Part shown: positions 10,811 through 22,867 of the stretch, piece by piece | How positions within the stretch are numbered: the first letter of the stretch is position 1 | Layout: each line of letters starts with the position of its first letter | Source: Platerodrilus igneus | Taxonomy: Eukaryota; Arthropoda; Insecta; Coleoptera; Lycidae | Direction of reading: 5' to 3' | Length of the DNA stretch: 64,000 bases | NCBI GenBank assembly: GCA_036346225.1 | Contig: JARFIW010001365.1 | Span: 244,001 to 308,000, forward strand | Notes under the pieces: generated by a model | What the model was told of the DNA's origin: nothing | The model's input: only the letters and a program-made list of their open reading frames with translations | Database searches by the model: none | Program-made: the position numbers and the translations under genes

Positions 10811-11034
10811 TGTTGCGACGAATCCGACCCTACCCCTTCATACGTCACGACAACGAACAAAATACACTAGTACCCCATTCGAATCGGTTCCAGACGCTTG
10901 CACGGTCAAGACGCTCTGCTCAGTTTTCCTACTTGTTCTACTTAACATGTGGTTATTTTTACAATTGTATATACTACAAATAAATTTGTGTACTTTACGT
11001 GAAATTCTAAAAAATGTCACTTTAACCACAAACA
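10811..11034 (+). repeat. BEL 3' LTR
   Basis: A 224-bp LTR beginning TGTTGCGACGAATCCG and ending CACAAACA, followed by GATAC. It is nearly the same as 4815-5048. One internal deletion of about 10 bp after CTGCTCAGTT accounts for the length difference. Confidence 0.95.
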
Positions 11035-11600
11035 GATACAAAGATGGTTTTGTTACCACCTCTGCACATAAAACAGGTACTGATGAAGAACTTTGTCGAA
11101 GCTGCAAATGAACATAGTAAAGGATTATAATGCCTGAGAGAGCAGTTTCTAAGACTAAGTGAGATATAAATAAAAAAAGAAATTTTTATTGGGCCGCAAA
11201 TTCGTCACATTATAAAGAACAGTGTATTTGATTTAAAACTGACCGAGATTGCGTCTGATCCATGAGTGTCGTTTAAAGTGACGTGTTCCAATTTCTTGGG
11301 AAATTAAACGGCAAAGAATTAAGAACAAATTGTGAATGTTTTAATTTCCACATACAGCGATATGAGTTGCAACATATCTGTGAAGATTAATTTTCTCCAC
11401 TCGTATTTAGACTTTTCTCCTGCAAATCTATAGTCTGTAAGTGACGAACATGGTAAAGAGTTTCACAAAGAGATTATGTCTTGTGAAAATCGATATCAAA
11501 GGAAGTGGAGACCCAGATAATTGTTGGAACCCAGTTAGGAATATTCCAGATGTACCCTACAAACAAAAATCATATGCCAAAGAATTTTGAGATTTAGTAG
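11035..11600 (+). pseudogene. Decayed gene of an uncharacterised insect family, 3' part
   Basis: It starts at the right copy of the BEL target duplication and continues the gene broken at 4814. Readable blocks in several frames are LLPPLHIKQVLMKNFVEA (about 11051-11105), FIGPQIRHIIKNSVF (about 11176), SFKVTCSNFLGN (about 11270), CNISVKINFLHSYLDF (about 11368), VSDEHGKEFHKEIM (about 11440) and RYQRKW (about 11492). These occur in the same order as in the uncharacterised arthropod family I recall. Many stops and shifts show it is long dead. It lies about 400 bp upstream of the trypsin promoter, same strand. Confidence 0.65.
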
Positions 11601-11962
11601 TGACTTGGTATGCATAATTTGTATAAAAAATATAAACATGACATAATAAAACGTTCCACTATAAAAGTATGAATAACTTTTGCCCGAATGGTGATAGCAA
11701 AATTATATTAACAGATTCATAATCAGCGGGACAAAATCCTACGATTAACACGCATCGCACATTAGGTAACAAAAAACAAAATGCAATTTTCTATTAAATA
11801 CAGGTGAACTAGATTGCGTTATTTCATAATGAAGAAAGTTCAAGAGCGTAGTCTAATCAATAATTTTCCTATTCATTGCTTTCGTAGGGTTTTTAACAAA
11901 TAGATAAGCGTTTTAGAATATTGTTGACTAATAAAATGTTTGGAGATTAAGATTAGGATAAT
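11601..11962. other. Upstream region of the protease gene, nothing coding
   Basis: AT-rich, no ORF recognised. It runs from the end of the decayed family gene to the TATA-like box and would hold any proximal regulatory sites of the trypsin gene. I see no specific factor site that I would defend. Confidence 0.4.
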
Positions 11963-11970
11963 GTATATAG
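11963..11970 (+). promoter_or_regulatory. TATA-like box of the trypsin gene
   Basis: GTATATAG lies 41-48 bases before the ATG at 12011. With a start site about 25-30 bases downstream (near 11994-12000) the 5' leader would be very short, as is common for insect digestive protease genes. Confidence 0.55.
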
Positions 11971-12010
11971 TCAAAGCATTCAGCAGAAGGCGCATTTACA
12001 AATCTGCAAA

Positions 12011-12059
12011 ATGATACTGTACGCTGTTTTGCTGTGCTTGCCGTTCATCAATGCTATTC
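12011..12059 (+). CDS. Trypsin-like serine protease, exon 1 (signal peptide)
   Basis: The exon encodes MILYAVLLCLPFINAI and ends in phase 1 at a GTAAGT donor (12060). The start has a good context (CAAAATG). The product is a hydrophobic secretion signal, as expected for a secreted digestive or haemolymph protease. The next exon follows a 57-bp intron (12060-12116) ending TTGTAG. The exon is intact. I chose this ATG because it is the only one giving a signal peptide in frame with the IVGG exon. Confidence 0.8.
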
Positions 12060-12116
12060 GTAAGTAGTGACCCAATACTTTTAGATATACTTTACTATTG
12101 TATACTTGTATTGTAG

Positions 12117-12187
12117 CTGTTTCGCCTCACGACCATGAAAGAATTGTAGGTGGAACCAAAGTAGTTCTAGGTGAATTACCGTATGTG
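12117..12187 (+). CDS. Trypsin-like serine protease, exon 2 (IVGG activation site)
   Basis: After splicing the frame reads PVSPHDHERIVGGTKVVLGE then LPYV. The R-IVGG junction is the activation cleavage site of trypsin-family zymogens; the new N-terminal Ile would form the salt bridge that activates the enzyme. The propeptide is short (about 8 residues). The exon has a clean acceptor (TTGTAG) and donor (GTAAGT at 12188) and ends in phase 0. It has no stops and looks functional. The frame continues at 40087 after a 27.9-kb intron full of transposons. Specificity cannot be judged because the S1 pocket exons are not in view. Confidence 0.88.
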
Positions 12188-12189
12188 GT

Positions 12190-12860
12190 AAGTACAACTT
12201 TACACTTTTATTTGGTCTTTCTTACACATTAAAGGTCTATTAGTGCCAAAAACATTCTTTTACGGCTATGAAGTCGCTATGTTTGGTTAGTAGTGGGCGG
12301 CTTTGTTATAACAAATTTTTTTCGTGTACATAACACGGTACAATATCTGACGCGAAACACATAAAATTTACTAGATTAAGAAGCAAATAAATGAGCGGTA
12401 TCGGAATTTACGCAATCCTTTTAACATTTACTTTTAGCACGTGCTGCTTTTCTTCTCGCGCGGTTTATTTGTTGGTATCTAAAAATGTTTCATAGTATGA
12501 GAAAAATTTTGTTACTTATAAAAATGGACTTTCATTGAAATGTGAACAAAAATATGATGAAGTGATCAATCCAAGAATTAACTAAGATAGCATTAAAACT
12601 ATCTACCGTGCAACTATGAACATCTGAAAAGTATTTGGGATGAATTTTTTTCGTTAGAGAATATCAATTTTACAATTAAGCACTTTGCTGAAATAAACTA
12701 GCTATAGCTAGTTTGATAAGGCGAGTTAAACGGTTTTATCTGTACTACATACTATATAATGTGCCAATTTGACTAGGGCAATTTGCCTTGTTTCAGTTAA
12801 GCAAACCTTTCAGTTTTACCTTAACTAGTTCCTTCCTACCTAAATTTTTGAATTTCCTTA
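12190..12860. other. Intronic, nothing recognised
   Basis: AT-rich intron sequence after the exon 2 donor, without coherent ORFs or repeats shared with the rest of the window. Confidence 0.4.
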
Positions 12861-12861
12861 T

Positions 12862-14505
12862 CATCATTAGATCTTCAATCCTGGAACTGCTTAGACGCGT
12901 ACCATCATTTTTTCCTATTCTGAACTAACTTACAGATTTCCCTGAGATTTGCACAGTTTGCATCTATCACTAACTGATCTAGGTCTACATCTACCTCTTT
13001 TTTTCTATCTCTGCTTGTAATATATTTCATACTGTTCCCCAAAAATGCCTTAGAACGTATTCTGCCCTTCTATTTCTCCTATTTTTTTCTACACACACCC
13101 TTGTTCCTCTACTATTTTTCTAACCTATTTGTTAATAACTTTGTCTATCCATCCTTATACATCTGAAGCACAGCATTTCAAAAGGCTGCTACAGCTTTTG
13201 TGTCTGCTTTTCAGACTGCCCGTATTTCATAGGCATACTGTGCTGTGCTCCATACATATGATTTCAACAATTTTCTTCTTATTCTACGTTTGTTGTCCAT
13301 CGTAGGTGCTGTTCTTTCTTGTTAGATACAGTTCGGTCCCCTTCTATTGTTTTACAATTATATACCCTATTTCTCCGACATTCATAGGTTGTGAAAGGGG
13401 GTAAGCAGCCTATGGCTGCCAAGTTCCCCCAGCACTTAAACATTTCCCAATTTGATATTTTTTTCAATATATTTTTCACACAGTCAAAATTAGTTGCAGA
13501 TATTTCACAACCAACATCTGCAATTGTTTATAATAATCATAAGACTTATCTGCACTTATTTTTTCGTCATTAGGTTTTTCGTCACAGAGCTGGTTGGGCA
13601 CGTACCTGCACTTATTTATATTCTGAGCTAGCCTACACAGTTCCCCGAAATTCTCACACAGTATACAGCTCGGTTCGCTTTCTATTGTTTTCTAATTGTA
13701 TGTCCTATTTCACCGAGATTCAGTGAAGGGGATTAAGCAGCCTGTGGCTGCCAAGATCCCGCAACACTTAGACATTTGCCGAATTGATAGTTTTGCAGTA
13801 AATCCGTTCACACAATTAACATTATTCTAAAATATTGCACAACCAATACCTGTAGTTGCCTATAATAATCATTAGGTTTAAGTACAGTTACTTTCTTCGT
13901 CATTAATTTATCCATATTGGGACTGATTGGATGCGTACCGCCATTGATTTCTATTCTGAGCTAGCCTACACATTTTCCTGAAACTCCTACAGCCTACACC
14001 TTTCACTATCTTTGTGCAGTAGTCTAACCTAAATCTACCTCTTCTTCTGTTTTTCCTATCTCTGCTTTTAATATATTCCACACTATTCCCTTTTACCGTA
14101 GTATGTGGCCTATCTCTCCTATTTTTTACCGTTTTTCACATATTTCTTTCTTCCCCTACCATTTATAGTACCCTTTCGTTCCTAACTTAGTCTGTCCATG
14201 ATATCTTCTTCATATGTCTGTAGCACCACATTTCAAAGACTTCTACATTTTTCTTGTCCGCTTCTCCTACTGTCCAGGCTTCACAGCCGTACAGTGCTGT
14301 GCTCCACACATATGTTTTAAGCAAGCTTTTCCTTGTTTCTATGTTTGTTGTCTTTGAACACGGTAGTTGCTTTTTCTTGTTAATTGTGGCACGACCTTGT
14401 ACTAATTTATTCCTTGTTTCCGTGTTTGTTGTCTTTGAATACAGTAGTTGCTTTTTCTTGGTAAATGTAGCACAACCTTGTTCTAATCTTTGTTTTATAT
14501 TTCGT
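12862..14505 (-). mobile_element. RTE-type LINE 3' cluster (copy C)
   Basis: On the minus strand this is the 3' end of an RTE-like LINE, followed by two further tail units of the same kind. The ends lie near 12862 (TATCATCATTAG, the reverse of a TGATGA-type tail), 13580 and 13910. Between them are two related spacers of about 200 bp, each containing AAGCAGCCT.TGGCTGCCAAG. The same order with the same junctions occurs at 44046-46480 (minus) and 49195-51360 (plus). The coding part is reduced to C-terminal RT remnants (14250-14505, reverse strand). The 5' end is truncated at about 14505. Confidence 0.75.
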
Positions 14506-17084
14506 TAAATATTAATAAATTTAAGTTCTGAATATTTATTGTAGTTAACTATTTAATACATTTAAAATAGCATAAAACATACACATTCGGCTATGGTGTA
14601 TATTCCTTTAATTTCATTGGCAGTGGTGTTATCTATTAAGATGAATTGATCTATGTTCAAGGTACTTTAAATGTTTAAACATAACTATGACAATTAAATT
14701 ACTAAAATTTTGAAATTAGACAACTTGTTTAGCTACTCAAATTTTTTATTAACATTCTTGTATTGAATTTATTATCAACTTACGAAGTCTTTTGCTTTAT
14801 TTAAACGAGGACATATATAAGAGCTCACACACAACGACCAAAAATTAAGTGAATAGAAAACAGTTACCGATAGATAATACTGTATTTTACAAGACCCCTT
14901 TATTACATATGTCGAATTAAATTGACAAAAGCACGTAACACCTGCACACAACGCCTGTTTCAAATCAAAACTAAAAGACCACCATTTGAACTTCCTCAAA
15001 CCATTTAAAAGGTCTTACTCTTAAAGACACAAATTGACCAACTTATTGTATTTCCAATTTTTTGCTGAGATATCAAACCGCCATCTAGATTTGAATTCGA
15101 ACGCCACGCCGTTTCCAGATTTAAGTATTCGCATTAGTTGAAAGTACTATTTTGTTTACACTATTGTTGATTACATTATTTTTACAATATATTTGCTGCA
15201 CACGAATTATTACTAAAATGACTTCACACGGCGACAATTAAAGTAGAGGACCCATAAAATGTGAAGGCTTGCATTTATCACGAGGAATTATTCTTCTCGT
15301 TCCAAAAGAGCTTTTATCGAAAAGTGAGCCTCTTATTCAAAAATATCCACTCCGAATCTACTTAACCAGGTCTTACTGTAGAGTGACATAATGAAGCGAG
15401 TACACCTGTCGGCGTCCAATCAGTAACCGCTGTAAAATTTGTGTTTCTAAGAACATTATACCATTCACTTAAGCACTCATATCAATTTTCGATGAGTGTT
15501 TTTTAAACTTATACAGAGATTAGATACCATTTAATATTTAACGAGAACACTTTTCTATCGCAGAATAAATTATTATGAAATGAAATGATAACATAAATTT
15601 TAAGGTAAATCATTTTAAATAATTATTTCACACTGTGATTTACTAACGAACCTACATTTTTATATCTATGTATGAAATACAATACCAACGGAGAATAACT
15701 GACGCGCTAACAAACAAGCTTAACGCAATTATGAGCAACGAAAATTAAGCTTGTTACACCATTAAGATAATTTTAAAAAATGCAAAATTCTTTAAATTAT
15801 AAAATTCCTTACTTTCAAATTCAGACATCAGATTTGAAATGAAAAAAACTTAACATCAAATCGATGTGCTTGCAATAGTAATTCCGTCGTTAAAAAAAAA
15901 CTTTTGTCTACTTCCTGTGGTCGCGTATTATCGCACAATAGCAACCGACTCGATCAAGCTTAATAGGTCAATTAAAAATCTGGATTTGAATTCGGAACAA
16001 ATCCTTCACAACCGTTCCGTTTATGGAACGAAACGAGATGGAGAAAGTTCCATAATGAAGTTTTAGATTTCCTACTAATGTTTATAACTTTTATGCCAAA
16101 AAATGCCAAAGGTGCTATTCACTATCAAAGCGCCTAATTGTTGTAGCAAATTAGATGCAATGACAACGTAAGAAGCTCAAAAATACAGGCGATTGCAGAA
16201 CGTTTAAAACTTAAGAGTGTATTAACTGTGGCAGGATACTTTCAAAAAGTTAACTTATTAAAAACAAAGGAAGACGAATTGATGAGGAATATTAAAACAC
16301 TAATGAGTGAATATTTGTTGGTATCCTGTGCTAAATTGGCGTTAGTTACCTGTATTAATTTTGCTCTACAGTTTTGGCCCCCATAATATCTAGCAGAAAA
16401 CTCTATAAAGTACTCCGTTAAAAATCCTGTTTCAGTAAAATACAGAAAATTTAACCGTAGTTGCCGACTAACTCATTGAGGGTAAGTGTTTGAAGAGGGT
16501 TCCAGAATACTATTGGGAATAAAATCTGTCTTGATCGGGAAATACCATGGATGCCACCTAATACACAGGGTTGCTAGGGAGTAGCACTAGGAAAAATAAC
16601 AAGAGGATGCCATAGTCTGAGACCAGGAGAGTGATTCTGGCTTAAAAATGTATCTGAAAAACTATTAAGGACAATATTACTTAAACATAAAATAAACTTT
16701 AAACATAAGAACACATAGATCTACTTAAGACTGGTAGCTGCAAAGAAGGTTTCTAAAAGCAAATGGTAAGTCATTGGACTATTCAATCACGCTTCTAGGT
16801 AATTACAAAACAATTTATTACAGCAAAACTGTAACTATACCGTTATATTAATAGAAACAAAAAACCAAATGTACATATGTTTTTACACTATTATACTGGA
16901 CTTGTTTCTAGCTCTATAGCACACTTACGTTTTTATTACAAAACATAATACAGGCTTAAGCAAGTATCAAAAATCCAATATACGCGAATCTTTTTAACTA
17001 GACTCTTAACCTAAACATACAGATGTACTACATGTACGTTTCATCAGTTCATACACTAAATTTTAAATGTTTTCTGTATACAAA

Positions 17085-17086
<2 letters not shown>
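14506..17086. other. Intronic, nothing recognised
   Basis: About 2.6 kb of AT-rich sequence. No ORF longer than about 75 codons resembles anything known to me and no repeats were matched elsewhere in the window. Confidence 0.4.
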
Positions 17087-17140
<54 letters not shown>

Positions 17141-17185
17141 TTCACACTCACTCACTCACTCTCTCTCCCTCTCTCTCTGTCTGGT
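17087..17185 (+). repeat. CT-rich microsatellite
   Basis: An almost pure (CT)n run from about 17087 to 17137, followed by imperfect CTCACT and CTCTCC repeats to about 17185. Confidence 0.97.
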
Positions 17186-18339
17186 ATAGTGATAGATGGA
17201 TTTATAAGGACCTGACGGTTGATTGACTACCGTTACGGTAGACATCATAAGATGCCTAGGGGAAATTCGCCAACTTCAACAGGGTTATTTCCAACACCAA
17301 CTTGATGATCTTAGAGTCAATGTATTTTCCGAACATGATTAGACCACATTTAGCCTTACCTTCTAATCAAGGTAATTTACCTAACAAAGCCGTATGTTGA
17401 TTGTTTTGATGTTACGTGCGAAGTGCTCTCCAAAAAATGGATCTACCCTTCCTAAAATAATTTGAGTCTTCATCGGCAAACTTTGGATAAATGAATTAAT
17501 ACTGCAAAAACAAAATATCCCGTGTCTTATTTTTCTGTTTAATCTACGAGTATATAGCTACTTAAACTTACGTATAGTGGAGCTAGAATCAGAAATAGGG
17601 ACTTTTATGTATTTGAGTCGGCACAAATCTGCATATGAACTGTCTTTGCGCTCTGACGATGAGATCACTAGCGCCAGCATAATACTTTATTAAACAAAAT
17701 AGATGAATCATGAACTGTACTAATTTAAAACAAAGTTACGAAGATGGCATCACTTCTAACCTTTAAAAACTGATAGTGAATTTGACAACTTTTTAATATG
17801 AACCATGTATGGTACAACAATTCTACTTTGCATCAAAATTGAAGTAACCTAAAAATTATATTTCTTAGAGGAAATAACCCAATCCTATTGGTGGAATTTA
17901 CTAATACAGAAACTTTTAAAATAAAATATGACTATAAGTATTTCTAAAGATCGCCGCAATGTAGCAGTAACTAATGCACCAGTTAGCTGCCATTTGTGAG
18001 GGGTGGGGTCTGTAAAAGCAAACGCATATCTTTTTAGTGGTATACTTTTACTAAATACCCTTATAACTACCTGGAAGGGTATTTAACTTTGTGTCTTATA
18101 AAAGGCCGTTGAGCGCCAACGCATCTGGATAATCCTAAATAGCCTCTTTGAAGAATGGGTGCTTCAAGAGATCATTTAATTGTTCTTGGTGCAGTTTTAC
18201 GTTGACCTATCTAGTATATTAGCGAACATAATTATCACAGTAAATAATAACCGAAAACAAAAAAATACGAACATCTAACCCTACTTTGGCCAAATATGCG
18301 TGGAACTAAAAAATAATGTATATTTATCAATAGACAGTC
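17186..18339. other. Intronic, nothing recognised
   Basis: No coding or repeat signal that I can support between the microsatellite and the 5' region of the RTE element. Confidence 0.4.
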
Positions 18340-18737
18340 AGTCCCTAAAGTAGGGAATAAAGAATACTACTATAGTAAGCCTGCTTATCGTAAAAGGCGA
18401 TCAAAAGACGCAGCAAGGGGCAGCAGCCTTGCTAGCTAAAAGATATTGGAGGAGGGTCGGTTGGTCTCGGGAGATCCCCAATAATTTACAAGCTTGTTGA
18501 GGGTTGGCCGTGACGGATACGGCTTTCTGCTAAAAATTTTAAAAACTGCGTTGTGTAAAGATATGGGAGCCTACCACAATATTTCCCAGGTGTGCGTAGC
18601 CTAAAACACGAAATACATATGATGGAGAGCTTACAAATAAAATTCTTGCCCGGAGGTAAAATATTCCCTCATTCGGATCTCCGGGAGGGGTACTTGGAGC
18701 TCGTCATCTTAAAAATATAAAACAACAGTCCGATTTA

Positions 18738-19443
18738 GTGATAGGGACTCGGAATGTAAGGTCATTACTTAGAGTAGATAAGTTAACGAATTTATTAGTC
18801 GAAATGAGAAAAGGAAAGCTGGACATTTTAGGTATTAGTGAGGTGAGATGGACAGATAGTAATGACTTTTGGAAAGATAATTATAGAATAATTACAACTT
18901 CTTCAACTAATGGACAGGCAGGGGTAGGAATAGTGTTAGGTAAAAGATTAGGACATAAAGTTAAAGAGTACTTACAATTTAGTGATAGAATAATTGTGGT
19001 TAGATTGAGTAGAAAACCCACAGACACTGTTTTAGTACAGGTTTACATGCCAACAACTCAGTACGAGGATGAGGAAGTAGAAAAGGTATACGAGGATATA
19101 AATATTATAGTGAGAAAAGTAAAAGGAGATGAGAATTTAATAGTTATGTGCGATTTTAATGCGTCAGTGGGAGAAGGTAGTGAGGGAAAAATGGTAGGAA
19201 AATTTGGGTATGGCAGACGAAATGATAGAGGAGAAAGATTAGTTGAGTTTTGCCAGGAACATAGATTAGCAACTAAACACCCTATTCGAACAACATGTTA
19301 GGAGAAGATATACCTGGAAAGCGCCAGGTGATAGGGCTAGATACCAAATAGAGTATATTTTAGTTAAACAAAGATTTAGAAACCAAGTTAAAAACTGTCG
19401 TAGTTATCCAGGGGTTGACATAGATAGCGATCATAACTTAACA
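18738..19443 (+). pseudogene. RTE copy A endonuclease domain
   Basis: Reads GTRNVRSL, LDILGISEVRW, AGVGIVLGKR, VQVYMPT and MCDFNA, the ordered motifs of the APE-type endonuclease in RTE LINEs (usually annotated as craniofacial development protein 2-like). The frame breaks near 19290. The following frame carries RRRYTWKAPGD, RARYQIEYILV and DSDHNL, the C-terminal catalytic motifs. The last bases before 19444 abut the mariner; coding resumes at 20721. This domain nicks target DNA. Confidence 0.88.
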
Positions 19444-20718
19444 CATCACTCAATAAGTCCGTAGGATAACTAAGAAAAACACATTTTTTTGGCGAAATTC
19501 GATTTTATTCATCAACATACATTCCTTCAAGAGTGATACAATCAGTCCAACGCCGTTCTAGCATTTCGATACCTTTTTTGTAAAACAATTCGTCTTTGGC
19601 CTCAAAATAAGCTTCAGTTTCAGCGATCACTTCTTCATCCGAGCCAAATTTTTTTCCGACGAGCATTTTTTTCAGGTCTGCGAACAGGTAGTAGTCGCTG
19701 GGGGCCAAATCTGGAGAATACGGTGGGTGCGGAAGGAATTCGAAGCCCAATTGGTGCAATTTGGCCATCGTTGCGATCGACTTGTGACACGGTGCATTGT
19801 CTTGGTGAAAGAGAATTTTTTCTTCTTCATGTGGCCGTTTTTGGCAATTTCTTCCTTCAAACGCACTAATAATGCCATGTAGTATTCGCTGTTGATTCTT
19901 CTTCCTTTCTCAAGATAGTTGATGTACAAAATTCCGTGCGCATCCCAAAATACAGACGCCAAAACCTTACCAGCCGACTTTTGCGATTTTGGTCGCTTTG
20001 GACGTGGTTCTCCGGCTGCAGTCCACTCAGCTGACTGCCGATTAGACTCTGGAGTGTGGTGGTGGATCCATGTTTCATCCATTGTCACATACCGACGCAA
20101 AAGTCCTTTTATTCCGGTTGAACAGCTCCAAACAGCTCTCAGAATCATCGACACGTTGTTGTTTTGGTCCACTGTGAGCAAACGCGGCACCCACTTTGAG
20201 AACAGCTTTCTCATGGACAAATGTTCATGCAAAATAGTGTGCACACTGCCTTCTGATATCTTCAAGGTGTCAGCTATCTCACGCAATTTTACTTTTCTGA
20301 TTTCCAAAACGATTCGGTGGACTTTTGATGTTTTCCGGTGTAACCACCTCAATTTGCCTTCCAGAGCGTTCAGCATCGTCAGTGTCTGTACGGCCACGTT
20401 TAAAATCAGCAAACCACTTCTCCACCGTTTGCCTCGATGGAGCAGAGCCCGGATAACACTTATCAAGCCATGCTTTGGCTGCGATGGTATTTTACCCTCA
20501 AAAGCAATGATAAATCAACACGCGAAATTGCTTGGAATTCATTTTTTTGAAAAACTCAAAAGTATCGTCACTTGAACCTCTGTAACTTGTAAACTAATCG
20601 TCGGATTGTCATGAAATTTTGACAGATATCTTTTTAAGGTTAGTACTTCCTACAAATCATATGGATTATTACATAGCAACGCCATCTATGTATCATCCTA
20701 CGGACTTATTGAGTGATG
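19444..20718 (-). mobile_element. mariner-family DNA transposon inside RTE copy A
   Basis: Terminal inverted repeats of at least 22 bp (CATCACTCAATAAGTCCGTA at 19444 and its complement ending at 20718) flank a transposase on the minus strand. The right flank is TA and the left flank CA, which fits the mariner TA duplication with one change. Total length of 1275 bp is normal for mariner. The transposase is frameshifted, so the copy is non-autonomous. Confidence 0.92.
19505..20542 (-). pseudogene. mariner transposase, frameshifted
   Basis: The ATG at 20542 starts MNSKQFRVLIYH, followed by helix-turn-helix blocks (APSRQTVEKWFADFKRG in one frame, LREIADTLKISEGSVHTILH in another). The catalytic core shows the first Asp in VTMDETWIHHHTPES, a WDAHGILYI block, the second Asp in a shifted frame (HQDNAPCH, about 19800) and the third in YSPDLAPSDYYLF, the D,D34D arrangement of mariners. 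At least two frame changes occur: one in the N-terminal third and one in an A-rich run near 19815. Length and motifs otherwise fit a typical transposase of about 345 residues. Confidence 0.92.
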
Positions 20719-20720
20719 TA

Positions 20721-22820
20721 GTAGTTAAAATGAAGTGTAAACTAAAATTCAAAAAATTGAGAAAGGTTAAAAGAGAGGGATGGGATCTAGGTAAGCTTAA
20801 TGATAGTAGGGTAAAAGAGGAATATAAACAAGTATTAGATAATAAGAGCAAAGAGATAGCTGTAGGAGGGAACGTAGAAAATAGATGGAAAAAAATAAAA
20901 CTGACTGTATATGATACAGCAACACAGACTATAGGTAAGAAAAAAATAGAAGCGAGAAAACCGTGAGAGAATAGATGAAAGCTTAAACCTTTCAGAGAAG
21001 TGGATAGTGAAAGTAAGCAAAAATATAATACAGTTAGAAATAAGATAGTACATGAGTGTAGAAAAGCTAGAAATAAATGGATGGAGGAGAATTGTAAGGG
21101 AATACAAGATGATTTGAGAGTAGGTAAGACAGACAGGGCTTACAGGGTAGTTAAAAAGTTTTTTGGGGAAGATAGGAAAAAATATAATGGTATTAGAGAC
21201 GAGAATAATGAGCTTCTAATAAATAAAGTTGAGGTAGCAAATAGATGGAAAAGATATTTAGAAGATTTATATAAGGGAGACGATATGGATGAGTTAGGGA
21301 ACGACCAAGAAAAGGATGTAGAAATAGGGTTCTCAATATTAAGAGAGGAATTTGATAGAGCTTTTTGGAATCTTAAACTAAATAAAGCGCCAGGGATAGA
21401 CGATATTCCCGCAGAATTAATAAAATATGCAAGTCAGAAAACTTCAGACAGATTATATGAACTAGTAAAAGTAATATATGACACAGGTGAGGTTCCAATA
21501 GATTTCGAAAAAAATATTATTATCCCAATCCCAGAAAAGTCAGGAGCTGATAGGTGTGAGAATTTTAGAACGGTTAGTTTGACTTCTCATGCTTCCAAAA
21601 TACTAACAATAATAATTAAAAATAGAGTAGAAGCTTTGACTGAGAATTATTTAGGCGAAGACCAATATGGTTTTTGTAAAGACAGAGGGACTAGAGAACC
21701 AATACTAATGATTAGGGTAATTATCGAAAAAAGGTTACAAAAGAATAAAAAGACTCATTTTGCGTTTGTAGATTTAGAAAAAGCATTTGATAGCGTTAAT
21801 TGGATTGTTATGTTCAGGGTTTTGCGAAAAATAGAAATCTCTCATAGGGATAGAAAAATTATTTACAGTCTATATAAAAACCAAAGCGTAGTAATAAGAT
21901 TTGATGAAATAGGAAAGGAAGCTAAGATTAGAAATGGTGTTAGACAGGGTTGTATACTGTCTCCCTTGATTTTTAATGTTTATATTGAGGAAGCTTTAAA
22001 CTTAGCTAGAGAGAGAAAAGAGATAGGTATTAGTGTACAGGGACAGAAAATAGACATGTTACGTTTTGCAGATGATATAGCCATTATAGCAGAGTCTAGA
22101 AAAGAGTTAGGAGAGTTTTTAAATATTTTAGATGAGATACTACAGAGTAACTATAGTATGAGAATTAGTTCAGAAAAGACAAAGATAATGAAAAGTGAGT
22201 TACAGCCTAGTTCTAAACCAAAACTAAAAATAGGTAATACCGAGTTAGAGGAGGTAGATGAATTTTGCTATTTAGGTAGTATAATTATAAAGGATGGACG
22301 TAGTAGAACGGATATAGTAGCTAGAATAGCTCAAGCTAGAAAAATGTTTTTAAAAAAGAAAAACTTACTAATAGCTAATAGTATTAGTTTAGATAATAGA
22401 AAAAGTTTCTTAAAGTCGTACGTATGGAGCGTTCTACTATACGGTAGTGAGACTTGGACAATTGAAGAGGTAGATAAAAAAAAGATAGAAGCTTTTGAAA
22501 CTTGGTGTTTTAGAAGAATGATAAAGATTAGTTGGACAGATAGAGTAACAAACGAGAAAGTTTATAGAAGGATAGCTGAGGGTCCCTGTATGTGGAAACA
22601 ATTAAAGGTCAGGAGAGATAGAATGATAGGGCACCAGTTAAGACATGAGAGACTATTTAGTAAAGTCTTAGGTTATATACTACCAATTAAAAGTAGGAAG
22701 GCCTAGACAAAGCTATATTAGTCAAATTATTAGAGATTTAGGTTGTGAAGGGTATATAGACCTTTTTAGACTAGCTCAGAATAGAAAAGAATTTAGAGTT
22801 GCATCAAACCGACTTTAAGT
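20721..22820 (+). pseudogene. RTE copy A reverse transcriptase domain
   Basis: Coding resumes after the mariner with a basic linker. A long open stretch (about 21000-22706, 568 codons) holds the RT: LNKAPGIDDIPAELIK, FAFVDLEKAFDSVNW, RNGVRQGCILSPLIFN and the catalytic FADD in MLRFADDIAIIAES. The C-terminal block with LLYGSETWTIEEVDKKK, FETWCFRRM and ISWTDRVTNEKVYRRI is typical of RTE LINEs. A frameshift near 22680 moves the final 35 residues (GRPRQSYISQIIRDLGCEG) to another frame, ending at about 22818. It would copy element RNA at the nicked target. Confidence 0.9.
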
Positions 22821-22867
22821 AAGTTCGAAAACAAAACAAAAAAAAATAAATATCAGTTAACTAAATG

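Larger units (their letters stand above)
4815..11034 (+). mobile_element. BEL/Pao LTR retrotransposon, complete but degenerate
   Basis: Two direct LTRs (4815-5048 and 10811-11034) bracket gag, protease, reverse transcriptase, RNase H and integrase regions in the BEL/Pao order. The 5-bp target duplication GATAC is perfect (4810-4814 and 11035-11039). A purine-rich tract precedes the 3' LTR. The coding region carries several stops and at least three frameshifts (near 6190, 8875 and 9535), so it cannot make its own proteins. It sits inside a decayed gene of an uncharacterised family, in the same orientation. The LTRs differ by a few substitutions and small indels, so the insertion is old but not ancient. 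Confidence 0.95.
18340..22835 (+). mobile_element. RTE-type LINE (copy A), interrupted by mariner
   Basis: A near full-length RTE-like LINE: a GC-richer 5' leader (about 18340-18737), an apurinic endonuclease domain, a reverse transcriptase domain and a short A-rich 3' end. A 1275-bp mariner has landed in the endonuclease-RT linker (19444-20718). The leader has counterparts in the minus-strand copy B (48790-49190), which helps set the 5' end. Frameshifts near 19300 and 22680 inactivate it. The family normally encodes one long endonuclease-RT protein, used for target-primed reverse transcription. Confidence 0.85.

Noticed and set aside
17023..17226. ORF across the CT microsatellite
   Set aside because: Leu/Ser alternation is produced only by the (CT)n run.
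19919..20575. 218-codon plus-strand ORF
   Set aside because: It is the antisense shadow of the mariner transposase on the minus strand.
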